A stretch of DNA of 64,000 nt from Vacuolonema iberomarrocanum LEGE 07170 (GCA_015207365.1 JADEXA010000025.1:1-64000); one strand, 5' to 3'. Positions 38,674-48,029 are shown, counted from the stretch's first letter. Numbers and translations are program-made. Notes: generated by a model not told the origin, from the letters alone.

Positions 38674-39473
38674 TTTTTACTCCCTTTTTTGCTCCCTGGT
38701 GGTGGTTGATTGATGTCTCAGTATATAGCTTTATTTTTTGGCCGAATCCACTCTTGTACGCCGAACACATCCATACTCTATCGCTAGTGCCTCAGAGTTA
38801 TCTCACACCACCAATATCAGTATTTGCTCAGTATTTATTGCCATCACTCTCGTATCTTGGAGATGCTTTGATCACCCAATTCCTCGCATGTGAGGATGCA
38901 TTGCCATGGGATGAGATCTGGGTCAAATTATCGTCAGTGGTCGAAGAAATACCCTAAACATTTTTCGGGTAGACAGGTGAATGTACCATTTGACAAGGGT
39001 TCAAGGAATATTATCTAGAGCCATCCTCCACACTATGATATTTTTTATACATCGGCTATTTCTTCAGATAAAGTATAGCCTTTACACCCTTCATCCAAAC
39101 AAAATGCAGCCTTCATCCAAATGAAACCCATCCCCCATAATTCGGAATTACCATTTTTAATAAGACCGAAATAGTTATATCTTTCTCTTCATGAGGGTAT
39201 ATTACTGCTTAGAAAACCCCCTGGGTGGCATGACTGATTTGTAAAACACTGATGAACGAAAGTCAGCCTTACCCCCCACATTTGTCACTAGATTTGTCTC
39301 CCAAATCGTTAGCAGTCACGATGGCTGATCGTTGCCATCATCTTCAATGAGTTGCCTGAAAATCGTCTTCGATACGTTACCTGAAAATCGCCATCTTTTT
39401 CTTTGAGTGCTTTCGCAAGTATTTTCACAGATAAGTCTGTGAGTCAGTTCCTTGGCGTTTTTTGAAGCTTTTT
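38674..39473. other. Intergenic, A+T-rich, between Trypco1 and caspase-WD40 genes
   Basis: About 800 bases. An 83-codon frame (38706-38957) is not convincing. There are A+T-rich stretches such as 39040-39190 and a near-repeat of AAATCG.C.TCGATACGTTACCTGAAAATCG at about 39340-39390. It should hold promoters of both divergent genes. Confidence 0.5.
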
Positions 39474-42400
39474 ATGGCACGACGTTACGCACTCGTTGTT
39501 GGCATTAGTGACTATATCGCCCCCCTCAAGTCTCTGAGTAAAACGGCTCGTGACGCAGAAGCTGTGGCTCAGGTCTTAGAGGACTATGGCGATTTCCATG
39601 TCACGCGGTTAATTGGTAAGGTGACGCGCGATCGCCTGATTCGGGTTCTCCGAACCCTCTTACTGCAACAGGCCACCGGTCAAGACGCATTGGTTTACTT
39701 CACTGGTCATGGCATCCCAGTAGTGAATTCGCTATTGGGAGAAACAGAGGCCTTTATCGCCACATCCGATTGTCGGGTCGTGGTGGATGGCAAACAAATT
39801 ACCCAACAGCAGAATGGTATTTCCTTCCAAGATCTCAATGGATTGCTGCAAAAGTCGCAACTGAGCAGCTTTGTGATGCTGCTAGATTCCTGCCATAGCG
39901 GCGATGTGATTGAGACGGTCGACAAGCAAGTGGTGCAACAAACCCTGACTGCATTTGCCGGGCGGGACTATTACTTGATCACCGCTTGTCGCGGGTTTGA
40001 GCAAGCCTATGCCCACCGCAGTGAAGACCATAGTATCTTCACCGGAGCGTTGCTCGAAGGATTGTCGGAAGACCATTCAAACAGCGAAGGGGAAGTAAAT
40101 GCAGAAGGGCTCGCCGCCTACATCAAGCAGACCTTACAGGGTAGTGGGCAAGAACCCGTCAGCCTGGGTAGTGGCGGCATCATTACACTGGTGTCCTACT
40201 ACTCTCCCGCCATCACCAAAGTGGTGGATGAGCGGTGCCCCTATCGAGGGTTGGAACCGTTTACGGAGAAAACCCATCAGTTCTTCTTTGGGCGGCAACA
40301 AACGATAACGCAGTTACGCCAGGGCATCGAGCAATCGAATGTGGTGGTTCTAGTGGGGGCATCGGGTAGCGGCAAGTCATCGGTGGTGCGCGCTGGGCTC
40401 GTTCCGGCGTTGAAAGGAATCGGGTGGCGAATGCTGCAGCCCATTCGCCCAGGGTTTGAGCCGATGGCCGAGCTGAAGCGCACGATCGCCCGTGAGGTAT
40501 ATCGGCGAGACGAGATTCAGGCGGTGCATGAGGCGGTCACACAAGCATCGTTGGCCAAGGCGATCGCCCTCATCCCTGGTACCGAGCAGCTCGTACTATT
40601 CGTCGATCAGTTTGAGGAAATCTTTACCGTTTGCACCTCCGAAACCGAACAGCGTCAGTTCATCGAATGTCTGACCCAAAACACGGGAGCCCGCTTAGCA
40701 ATTGTGATTGCCCTGCGGGCTGATTTTGTCGATGCCTGCTTGAGCTATCCAAACCTGACCGAACACCTCCAGAGCTTCACCATCTATATGCCCGCCCTTG
40801 AAGGGGAAAATTTGAGTGCCGCCATTCGCAAACCGTCTGAGTGTCAGGGTTATCGCGTCGATCCGGCATTGGTGTCGATGATCGCGCGGGACATGGCTCA
40901 GGAACGCAACTGTTTGCCTCTCTTGCAGTTCACCCTAGAGCGTCTCTGGGCACCGGCTACAGCCTATGGCCACAATATGACGCTGGAGCATTACGAGCAA
41001 TTAGGGGGGTTGAAGGGAGCGCTCAATGCCCACGCAGATCGGGTTTATGGCTACCAAGATTGGCGTGCCACCCACCCTCAACAGGAACGTAGCCCGGAAG
41101 AAAAGGAGTGGATTCGCCGGATCTTTTTGTATCTGGTGCGGACAGGTGACGACACTCGCGACACTCGCCAACGTCGCACGAGGATGGAAATTCTGAGCCT
41201 GGCAGATGCCGACCCGACCGCCTACAAACTTTTAGAAACGGTACTCGAAGATTTGGTGGAAGGGCGGTTACTGGTCAGTGGGGATGCGGTCTTGGAGGTC
41301 GCTCCGCCACCTTCACCCGCGATCGCCTCACCCGCGATCGCCTCACCCGCGATCGCATCAATGAACGGAAATGGGGCACAAACCCCATCAATCAATGGAA
41401 ATGGAAATGGGAATGGGAATGGGAATGGGAATGGGGCACAGGCGAATGGCTTGGTTTCGGCTAATAGGTCAGACGCCCACAAGCCGATCCATCCCTCCTC
41501 GCCCCCGGAAACTCGAGGGAGCCTCACCACCATCGACCTAGCCCATGAAGCCCTGATGGATGGCTGGACGACCTTTGCAAAATGGCGTCAGTCTGACCGC
41601 GATGTGCGCCGACTGATCGATCGGATGGACGATGCCTGCCGGGAATGGCGGCACCATCATCAACACCCCGATTTCCTTTTGCCCAAAGCCTTGATGGTGC
41701 AAGCAACTGCCCTCGAAGGCTATTTAGAACAGCGGCTGCCCCCTACGCTCCAGACCTATTATCAAGCCAGTTTGGAGCATGAGCACAACCGCACAGCCGC
41801 GTTTGAGTGGGCACAATTGGAGCGCGAATGGCGGGAAGACTCTCGGCGCTTGCAGATGCTCTTACAGAAACAGGGGGTCGGGAAGAATCTGGCAACAACG
41901 CTGGCACTGGTTCACCGTACCTGGAAAGCGAAAGTCTCGACGCCTGCCGAGGGTTGGGGTCAAGTTGCGCCAGCCCATCCCCAGGAACCCAATCGGTTTC
42001 AGGGCCATGAGGACTATGTGCGCACCGTGGCCTTTTCCCCCCAGGGAACGATGATTGTATCCGGTAGCGATGACTGCACGGTGCGCCTGTGGCAACCCGA
42101 TGGAACGCCCCTGGGAGAGCCGTTGCGGGGTCATGAAAATTACGTGCTGGCGGTGGCCGTATCACCCGATGGGGAATGGGTCGTATCGGGCAGCGCCGAT
42201 CGCACCCTGCGGCTTTGGCAGTTGAATGGAACTCCGCCGCAGTCCCCATTGGTTGGGCATAGCTCAGCGGTTTTGGCCGTGGCAATATCGCCGGATGGAC
42301 AAATGATTGCCAGTGTCAGCGCAGACCATACCCTGCGGTTTTGGAGCAAGTATGGCAATCCGTTGGGCGAACCGTTGGTGGGGCACGAGGCAGCAATACG

Positions 42401-43997
42401 GGCGGTAGCCTTTTCTCCTGATGGGCATCTGGTTGCCACGGCTAGTGACGATGGCACCATTCGCCTGTGGAAGCGGGATGGCACCCTCTTGGAGGCGTCC
42501 TTTGTGGGGCATCAGGCCGCCGTTTTAGCGATCGCCTTTATGCCAGATGGCCAGGGGCTGGTGTCGGGGGGAGGCGATCGCACCCTGCGCCGATGGACCC
42601 TAGCTGGAACCCCGATCGGGGAACCCATAAGGGGACACAAAGCCGCCGTATTGTCCGTCATGGTGTCGCCCGATGGGCAAACCATCGTATCGGGTAGTGA
42701 AGACTGCACCCTGCGGCTATGGAACCGAGATGGCTCCCCCGCTGCGCCACCGCTCCAGGGCCATGAGAACTATGTACGAGCCGTCGCCTTTTCCCCCGAT
42801 GGGCAAACCATCGTATCGGGCAGTGCCGATCGCACAATGCGCCTCTGGCAAACCGATGGAACCCCGATCGCTCCACCATTCCAGGGACATACAGACTACA
42901 TTCGAACCCTGGCCTTTTCTCCCGATGGGCAGGTCCTCGCATCGGGCAGCGATGACCGCACCTTGCGCCTGTGGGATACCAAGGGAGCTTCCCTGGGGCC
43001 ACCCTTGATCGGACATAAGGACTATGTGCGAGCCGTCGCATTTTCGCCAGACGGTCAACTCCTAGCCTCCAGTAGTGATGATCGCACCCTGCGCCTATGG
43101 ACCTTGGATGGCAAACCCCATGGTAGGCCATTGCGCGGACACCGGGCAGCGGTATTAGCCGTGGCCTTTTCTCCCGACGGGCAAATCCTGGCGTCAGGAA
43201 GTGCCGATCGCACTCTCCGCCTCTGGCAAGCCGATGGCACACCTCTGGCAGCACTGTTGACCGGGCATGAAGCAGCGGTATTGGCGGTGGCTTTTTCCCC
43301 CGATGGTGAGCTGCTAGTGTCCGCTGGGGGCGATCGCGTTCTACGCCTGTGGCACCGGGATGGTACACCTGTCTGCCCGCCGTTTCAGGGCCATGAGGAC
43401 TCTGTGCGGGCGGTCGCATTTTCCCCCGACGGTCAGATGATTGCCAGTGCCGGAGACGACCACACCATTCGCCTGTGGCAGCGGGATGGCACACCCATCG
43501 GGCAACCGTTCCAGGGGCATGGAGAGGATGTGCGAGCCGTCACATTCTTGCCCGATGGCCAACGCCTTGTGTCTGGTGGTGCCGATGGTACGGTGCGGCT
43601 GTGGCGGCTGAATGGTTCTCCGGTGCGATCGCCCCTGCGCGGCCATGACGCAGATGTGCGGGCCGTCGCCGTTGCGCCCGATGGCCAGCGAATTGCCAGC
43701 GCCGGGGATGACAGCACAATTCGTCTCTGGCAAGCCGATGGTACGCCCTTATCTCAAACCCTTGCGAATGACGAGGAAACACCCCTATTCATCACCTTTA
43801 CCCCCGATGGGCAAGTGGTACTGAGCGGTACGTTAGAAGACATCACCCAACCCTGGCGCGATGGTTCCTGGGAAGACTGGGTGCGCCACTGCTGCGAATC
43901 CCTCCGTCAACATCCCCTGTTCGCCCACCCACCTACGCCCATCGCCGAGGAAACCTGCGACTTCTGCCGCCGATTCATGGGCTGGGAGGAGAATTAA
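39474..43997 (+). CDS. Caspase-like peptidase - STAND NTPase - 14-blade WD40 protein (paralogue 1)
   Basis: 1507 residues. The N-terminal peptidase C14-type domain (1-240) has the His79 (YFTGHG) and Cys140 (LDSCHSG) dyad intact. The nSTAND1-type P-loop NTPase (about 255-700) has Walker A GASGSGKSS (295-303) and Walker B LVLFVDQFEE. A low-complexity linker (about 610-690: SPAIASPAIAS and repeated NG) comes from HIP1 and AATGGG DNA repeats. A helical region is followed by 14 full WD40 repeats (about 838-1430, GH...LRLW) plus one degenerate repeat, as two seven-blade propellers would need. A Cys-containing tail (WVRHCCE, CDFCRRF) ends it. Such proteins are signal-gated proteases with proposed roles in programmed death or defence. 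Known: metacaspases prefer Arg/Lys. Inferred: WD40 senses a ligand, the NTPase oligomerises, the peptidase fires. ATG 39474 chosen over a TTG at 39462. Confidence 0.95.
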   Translation: MARRYALVVGISDYIAPLKSLSKTARDAEAVAQVLEDYGDFHVTRLIGKVTRDRLIRVLRTLLLQQATGQDALVYFTGHGIPVVNSLLGETEAFIATSDCRVVVDGKQITQQQNGISFQDLNGLLQKSQLSSFVMLLDSCHSGDVIETVDKQVVQQTLTAFAGRDYYLITACRGFEQAYAHRSEDHSIFTGALLEGLSEDHSNSEGEVNAEGLAAYIKQTLQGSGQEPVSLGSGGIITLVSYYSPAITKVVDERCPYRGLEPFTEKTHQFFFGRQQTITQLRQGIEQSNVVVLVGASGSGKSSVVRAGLVPALKGIGWRMLQPIRPGFEPMAELKRTIAREVYRRDEIQAVHEAVTQASLAKAIALIPGTEQLVLFVDQFEEIFTVCTSETEQRQFIECLTQNTGARLAIVIALRADFVDACLSYPNLTEHLQSFTIYMPALEGENLSAAIRKPSECQGYRVDPALVSMIARDMAQERNCLPLLQFTLERLWAPATAYGHNMTLEHYEQLGGLKGALNAHADRVYGYQDWRATHPQQERSPEEKEWIRRIFLYLVRTGDDTRDTRQRRTRMEILSLADADPTAYKLLETVLEDLVEGRLLVSGDAVLEVAPPPSPAIASPAIASPAIASMNGNGAQTPSINGNGNGNGNGNGNGAQANGLVSANRSDAHKPIHPSSPPETRGSLTTIDLAHEALMDGWTTFAKWRQSDRDVRRLIDRMDDACREWRHHHQHPDFLLPKALMVQATALEGYLEQRLPPTLQTYYQASLEHEHNRTAAFEWAQLEREWREDSRRLQMLLQKQGVGKNLATTLALVHRTWKAKVSTPAEGWGQVAPAHPQEPNRFQGHEDYVRTVAFSPQGTMIVSGSDDCTVRLWQPDGTPLGEPLRGHENYVLAVAVSPDGEWVVSGSADRTLRLWQLNGTPPQSPLVGHSSAVLAVAISPDGQMIASVSADHTLRFWSKYGNPLGEPLVGHEAAIRAVAFSPDGHLVATASDDGTIRLWKRDGTLLEASFVGHQAAVLAIAFMPDGQGLVSGGGDRTLRRWTLAGTPIGEPIRGHKAAVLSVMVSPDGQTIVSGSEDCTLRLWNRDGSPAAPPLQGHENYVRAVAFSPDGQTIVSGSADRTMRLWQTDGTPIAPPFQGHTDYIRTLAFSPDGQVLASGSDDRTLRLWDTKGASLGPPLIGHKDYVRAVAFSPDGQLLASSSDDRTLRLWTLDGKPHGRPLRGHRAAVLAVAFSPDGQILASGSADRTLRLWQADGTPLAALLTGHEAAVLAVAFSPDGELLVSAGGDRVLRLWHRDGTPVCPPFQGHEDSVRAVAFSPDGQMIASAGDDHTIRLWQRDGTPIGQPFQGHGEDVRAVTFLPDGQRLVSGGADGTVRLWRLNGSPVRSPLRGHDADVRAVAVAPDGQRIASAGDDSTIRLWQADGTPLSQTLANDEETPLFITFTPDGQVVLSGTLEDITQPWRDGSWEDWVRHCCESLRQHPLFAHPPTPIAEETCDFCRRFMGWEEN
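41313..41434 (+). repeat. Coding microrepeats in the caspase-WD40 linker
   Basis: Three 15-base units TCACCCGCGATCGCC (41313-41357), each with a HIP1 octamer and read as Ser-Pro-Ala-Ile-Ala, then an AATGGG-type hexamer run (about 41381-41434) read as Asn-Gly. Both lie in the same frame, so copy number can vary without frameshift. Confidence 0.85.
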
Positions 43998-44039
43998 TAT
44001 CAATTCAATAAAAACGAAAACCAATCATTCTTTAAATCT

Positions 44040-44093
44040 CTCGCACCGCAGAGGATTCTCGCACCGCAGAGGACTCTCGCGCCGCAGAGGATT
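44040..44093. repeat. 18-bp tandem repeat, three copies
   Basis: CTCGCACCGCAGAGGATT and two near-copies (one base change each), end to end, just after the stop of the first caspase-WD40 gene. Confidence 0.9.
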
Positions 44094-44163
44094 CAGAAAA
44101 CAACATGGCTGATTGAGAGAATAATTTTTTCTAAGACGAGGCAAGGGTATCGCGCCCCTTCTA

Positions 44164-44266
44164 ATATCAAATCCGGTTAAATAGCCGTAAAATCCAACTA
44201 TTGTTTGTGTCCGCTATAAAGCAGCGGACACAAACAATAGTTGGGTTATTCAACCGGATTTGATAT
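44164..44266 (+). repeat. Hairpin repeat family B, copy B4
   Basis: Stem CAACTATTGTTTGTGTCCGC with its complement. The stem is the most diverged of the four copies but still fully paired, and the flanks (ATATCAAATCCGGTTAAA and CAACCGGATTTGATAT) are conserved. Confidence 0.85.
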
Positions 44267-44299
44267 TAGGCAAAACCATCCTTGGATTCTGCAAGCTCA

Positions 44300-44345
44300 A
44301 CATAGAATTAGAGCTATTGTATACATAGAATTAGAGCTATTGTAT
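44300..44345. repeat. 23-bp tandem repeat, two copies
   Basis: Two identical units (ACATAGAATTAGAGCTATTG plus TAT), 50 bases before the second caspase-WD40 start. It could be a protein-binding site in the promoter region; this is a guess. Confidence 0.85.
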
Positions 44346-44393
44346 GAAAAGCAATTTCCCATATTGCCCTGAAACTCTCCCTGCAATTGCTGC

Positions 44394-47300
44394 ATGGCTC
44401 GACGCTACGCCCTAGTCATTGGTATTCGCAACTACACCCGTCCCCTGAACTGCCTTAGCAAAACGGTGACGGACGCCGAGGCTGTTGCCAAAATTCTGGA
44501 AGAGCGCGGTGGATTTGAGGTAACGCGATTAACAGAAGACGTAACGAGCGATCGCCTCATCCAAGCTATCCGCATCCTCCTCCTTCAAAAAGCCCCAGGT
44601 CAAGATGCGCTGATTTACTTCACTGGCCATGGCATCCCCGTTATGGATCCGGTACTGGAAGAAACGGAAGCTTTTTTAGCCACATCAGATTGCAGGGTCG
44701 CGATCGAGCAAAAACAGGTCATTCAGCAACAAAAAGGCATTCCTCTCTCGAGCTTGAATACACTGATTGGGCGATCGCGCCTGAGTAGTCTAGTGGTGCT
44801 GCTGGACTGTTGCCACGGGGGCGAACGGGTCGAATTTATCGACAAAGCGGTTCTGCAAACGGCCCTGACCTCTCTAGCCGGACGGGATTACTTTTTGATT
44901 GCGGCCTGTCGTAGCTTTGAGCAAGCCTATGCCCGTCGCAGCGAAGAACACAGCATCTTCACTGGGGCGCTGTTGCAAGGATTGCAAACGGCGCAGGATG
45001 AGGCGGGTGTCGTGACGGCAGAAGCCTTATCAAATTTCATCAAGCGGGAATTACAGGGCAGTGGGCAGGAACCGATTAGCCTGGGCAGTGGCGGCATCGT
45101 CCCGATAGCGTTCTATCAAACAGCGGTGACACCGACGGAGATAGATGAGGCTTGCCCCTACCAGGGATTGTTGGCGTTCACCGAAGCCACGAAGCAATTT
45201 TTTCATGGGCGATCGCGCACCACAGAAGCCGTGCAGCAAGCCCTAGAACAATCCTCTGTCGTAATACTGGTGGGAGCATCGGGCAGTGGTAAATCCTCCG
45301 TCGCACAGGCAGGCGTTATCCCAGCCCTGCGTAGCTTGGGGTGGCGCATCCTGCTGCCCATCAAGCCAGGATTCGAGCCAATGGCAGAACTGAAGCGCAG
45401 CCTGACACAAGCAGTGCATCGGCGAGACGATACCCAGGCCGTAATGAACGCTGTGGAGCAGGGGACGTTGGCAGAGGCGATCGCCCATATCCCTGGTACC
45501 GAGCGGCTGTTGCTACTGGTGGATCAGTTTGAAGAGGTGTTTACCCTCTGTAGCTCTGATAGAGAGCAACAGCGGTTTATTGAGCGGCTGATGGGGGACG
45601 TGGGCGATCGCCTCTCCATACTGATTACCCTGCGGGCAGATTTTGTGGATGCTTGCTTGCAACATGGTTCTTTGGCAACTCACCTGCAACACCACGCCAT
45701 CTACATTCCGCCCCTGGAGGGAGACGACCTCCAGGCAGCCATCCAAAAGCCCGCTCTGCATCAGGGCTATCAGCTAGATCCAGCCTTACTGTCGGTGCTA
45801 TTGCGGGATGTGGACGCGGAGCCAAACAGCCTGCCCCTGCTCCAGTTTGCCCTGGCACGACTGTGGGATGTGGCGACTCAAGCCGGACACTGCCTCACGC
45901 TGAAACAGTACGAAGCGCTGGGTGGGTTGAAAGGAGCGCTGAATGAGCATGCTAACCGGATTTATGCGTTTCGAGATTGGCGAGAACCAACGCCCCAAAC
46001 ACAGCGCAGCGACACGGAAAAGGAGTGGATTCGCCGTATTTGTCTGCAACTGGTGCGGACGGGGTCAGAGAATCGCGATACGCGCCAGCGTCGTTCGAAG
46101 GCGGAACTGCTGGAATTAGCCGGGCAAGAGGATGCAGCCAGAACCACCCTGGAAACGGTGTTAGCGGAGTTGGTGGATGGGCGATTGCTGGTGAGTGGGG
46201 ATGGAGAGGATCGCACCGCCATCGACCTGGCCCACGAGGCATTGATGAAGGGATGGGAAATCTTTGCGAAGTGGCGAGAGGGCGATCGCGAGCTGCGTCG
46301 CCTCATCGACCGCATAGACGATGCCCGTCGGGAATGGCAGCACTCCGGGCATAACCCTGACTTCTTCTTGCCCAAAGCCCTGATAGTGCAAGCCGCCACC
46401 TTTGCTGACCAACTGGTAGCCATCCTGCCCAATAACCTCCACACCTACTATCAGGCAAGCCTCGACTACGACCGAGAACGTACCGCTGACCTTAAATGGG
46501 TGCAACTAGAGCGCGACTTCCCTGATGCCGCCCGCCGTATCCAAACCCACCTGCAATCAAACGGCACAGGCGAAAATTTGGCAGCGGCTCTAGAGTTGGT
46601 TCACCGCAACTTGCAGGCACAACCGAATCAGCCTCCGTTGGGAATTATCCAAGACACTCTCCACCAAGGGATGACTCTGGCAAGGGAGCAAAACCGCTTT
46701 CACGACCATCAAGCGTCTGTTTTGGCAGTCGCCTTCTCCCCTGATGGCAAAACCATCGTCAGTGGCAGTGACGATCGCACCCTCCGTCTCTGGCAGCTCG
46801 ATGGTACCCCCATCGGCCAACCCTTTCACGGTCATCAAGCCTCTGTTGGGTCGGTCGCCTTTTCTCCCAATGGAAAAACTATTGTGAGTGGCAGTGATGA
46901 CGGCACTGTGCGCCTTTGGCAGTTAGATGGCACACCCATTGGCCAACCCTTCTACGGTCATGAAGACGCTGTCTGGGCGATCGCCTTTTCCCCAAATGGC
47001 AAAACCATCGTCAGTGGCAGTGCCGATCGCACCCTCCGCCTCTGGCAACTCGACGGCACACCCATCGACCAGCCCTTCCACGGCCACGAAGACTATGTTA
47101 GGTCGGTCGCCTTTTCACCGAACGGCAAAACCATTGTTAGTGGCAGCTACGATCGCACCCTCCGCCTCTGGCAACTCGACGGCACCCCTATTGGCCAACC
47201 CTTTCACGGCCATGACGCTTTCATCTGGTCGGTCGCCTTTTCCCCCGATGGCAAAACCATCGTTAGTAGCAGCGATGACTGTACGGTGCGCCTATGGCAA

Positions 47301-47804
47301 CTCGATGGCACTCCCATCGGTCAGCCCTTTCGCGGCCATGAAGACTATATCGGGTCTGTAGCCTTTTCCCCGGATGGAAACACAATCCTCAGCGGCAGCG
47401 ATGACGGTACGGTGCGCCTATGGCAACTCGATGGCACCCCCATCGGTCAACCCTTCTATGGTCATGAAGACTGCATTTGGTCAGTCACCTTTTCTCCCAA
47501 GGAGCAAACTATCGCCAGTGGCAGTGCTGATGGCACCGTTCGCCTCTGGCAATTGAACGACATATGCATCAGTCAACCGTTTCACGGTCATGAAGAGTCT
47601 GCCGCCCTTTCCCCTGATGGACGAACTATTGTCAGTAGTGGTGCTGACGGTACCATCGACCTCTGGCACAGAGATAATTGGCAGGATTGGGTGCGGGTGT
47701 GCTGTGAGCGGTTGCGCTATCATCCGGTGTTTCGAGATCCGCCCGATGCGATGGCACGGGAGGCCTGTGAGTTTTGTCGCGAGTTCTGCGGCTGGGGCGA
47801 ATAA
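44394..47804 (+). CDS. Caspase-like peptidase - STAND NTPase - 7-blade WD40 protein (paralogue 2)
   Basis: 1136 residues, paralogue of the preceding gene and in the same order. Peptidase C14 dyad His79 (YFTGHG) and Cys140 (LLDCCHGG), the residue before the Cys being Cys rather than Ser. P-loop NTPase with GASGSGKSS and Walker B LLLLVDQFEE. The Asn-Gly linker of paralogue 1 is absent. There are seven full WD40 repeats (about 770-1055) and one degenerate repeat, half the number of paralogue 1. Several repeats are almost identical in DNA (QLDGTPIGQPF repeats), so they were homogenised recently. The tail WVRVCCE...CEFCREF matches paralogue 1. The two are likely a tandem duplication followed by change in propeller number. 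The ribosome site is poor in both. Confidence 0.95.
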   Translation: MARRYALVIGIRNYTRPLNCLSKTVTDAEAVAKILEERGGFEVTRLTEDVTSDRLIQAIRILLLQKAPGQDALIYFTGHGIPVMDPVLEETEAFLATSDCRVAIEQKQVIQQQKGIPLSSLNTLIGRSRLSSLVVLLDCCHGGERVEFIDKAVLQTALTSLAGRDYFLIAACRSFEQAYARRSEEHSIFTGALLQGLQTAQDEAGVVTAEALSNFIKRELQGSGQEPISLGSGGIVPIAFYQTAVTPTEIDEACPYQGLLAFTEATKQFFHGRSRTTEAVQQALEQSSVVILVGASGSGKSSVAQAGVIPALRSLGWRILLPIKPGFEPMAELKRSLTQAVHRRDDTQAVMNAVEQGTLAEAIAHIPGTERLLLLVDQFEEVFTLCSSDREQQRFIERLMGDVGDRLSILITLRADFVDACLQHGSLATHLQHHAIYIPPLEGDDLQAAIQKPALHQGYQLDPALLSVLLRDVDAEPNSLPLLQFALARLWDVATQAGHCLTLKQYEALGGLKGALNEHANRIYAFRDWREPTPQTQRSDTEKEWIRRICLQLVRTGSENRDTRQRRSKAELLELAGQEDAARTTLETVLAELVDGRLLVSGDGEDRTAIDLAHEALMKGWEIFAKWREGDRELRRLIDRIDDARREWQHSGHNPDFFLPKALIVQAATFADQLVAILPNNLHTYYQASLDYDRERTADLKWVQLERDFPDAARRIQTHLQSNGTGENLAAALELVHRNLQAQPNQPPLGIIQDTLHQGMTLAREQNRFHDHQASVLAVAFSPDGKTIVSGSDDRTLRLWQLDGTPIGQPFHGHQASVGSVAFSPNGKTIVSGSDDGTVRLWQLDGTPIGQPFYGHEDAVWAIAFSPNGKTIVSGSADRTLRLWQLDGTPIDQPFHGHEDYVRSVAFSPNGKTIVSGSYDRTLRLWQLDGTPIGQPFHGHDAFIWSVAFSPDGKTIVSSSDDCTVRLWQLDGTPIGQPFRGHEDYIGSVAFSPDGNTILSGSDDGTVRLWQLDGTPIGQPFYGHEDCIWSVTFSPKEQTIASGSADGTVRLWQLNDICISQPFHGHEESAALSPDGRTIVSSGADGTIDLWHRDNWQDWVRVCCERLRYHPVFRDPPDAMAREACEFCREFCGWGE

Positions 47805-47811
47805 GGGCGCT

Positions 47812-47970
47812 TGGGATTCAAGAAAAACAGAACGGCCTTCGTACTACAACAAGCCTATGGCTTCAACTCCAGTAACGCCCTCCTCCAAAAAAATTTTGCC
47901 CTCAACCTGAAGTTTGACGCAAGAGAACAGTATGGTGAATCCGTCATCGGCTCCTGGAACCCAACTTGAT
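47812..47970 (+). pseudogene. Remnant of a gene C-terminus, copy 1
   Basis: A frame without a start encodes TAFVLQQAYGF, then LLQKNFALNLKFDAREQ, then ESVIGSWNPT and a stop. It matches the remnant at about 48655-48790 (LVLETYGF, LLEKLLVLSLELAAKEQ, EPVIGL). The shared pattern VL.aYGF...LL..LLaLNlelA..Eq resembles the extreme C-terminus of Eco57I/MmeI-type or PglX-like DNA methyltransferases. This family call is inference. Confidence 0.5.
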
Positions 47971-48029
47971 GAACATCCAGCAATCCCCAGAACAACCCGC
48001 TAAAATTCAAGCAGAGTGGAGAAAATGGC

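Larger units (their letters stand above)
43998..44393. other. Gap between the two caspase-WD40 genes
   Basis: It contains a triple 18-base repeat (44040-44093), hairpin B4 (44164-44266) and a double 23-base repeat (44300-44345), listed separately. No gene. The second gene may have its own promoter here. Confidence 0.5.

Noticed and set aside
38706..38957. 83-codon frame between Trypco1 and the caspase gene
   Set aside because: No recognisable family, no ribosome site and low coding character; it lies in the divergent promoter gap.
41313..41434. Possible CRISPR-like array in the NTPase linker
   Set aside because: The units are in-frame coding microrepeats without spacers.
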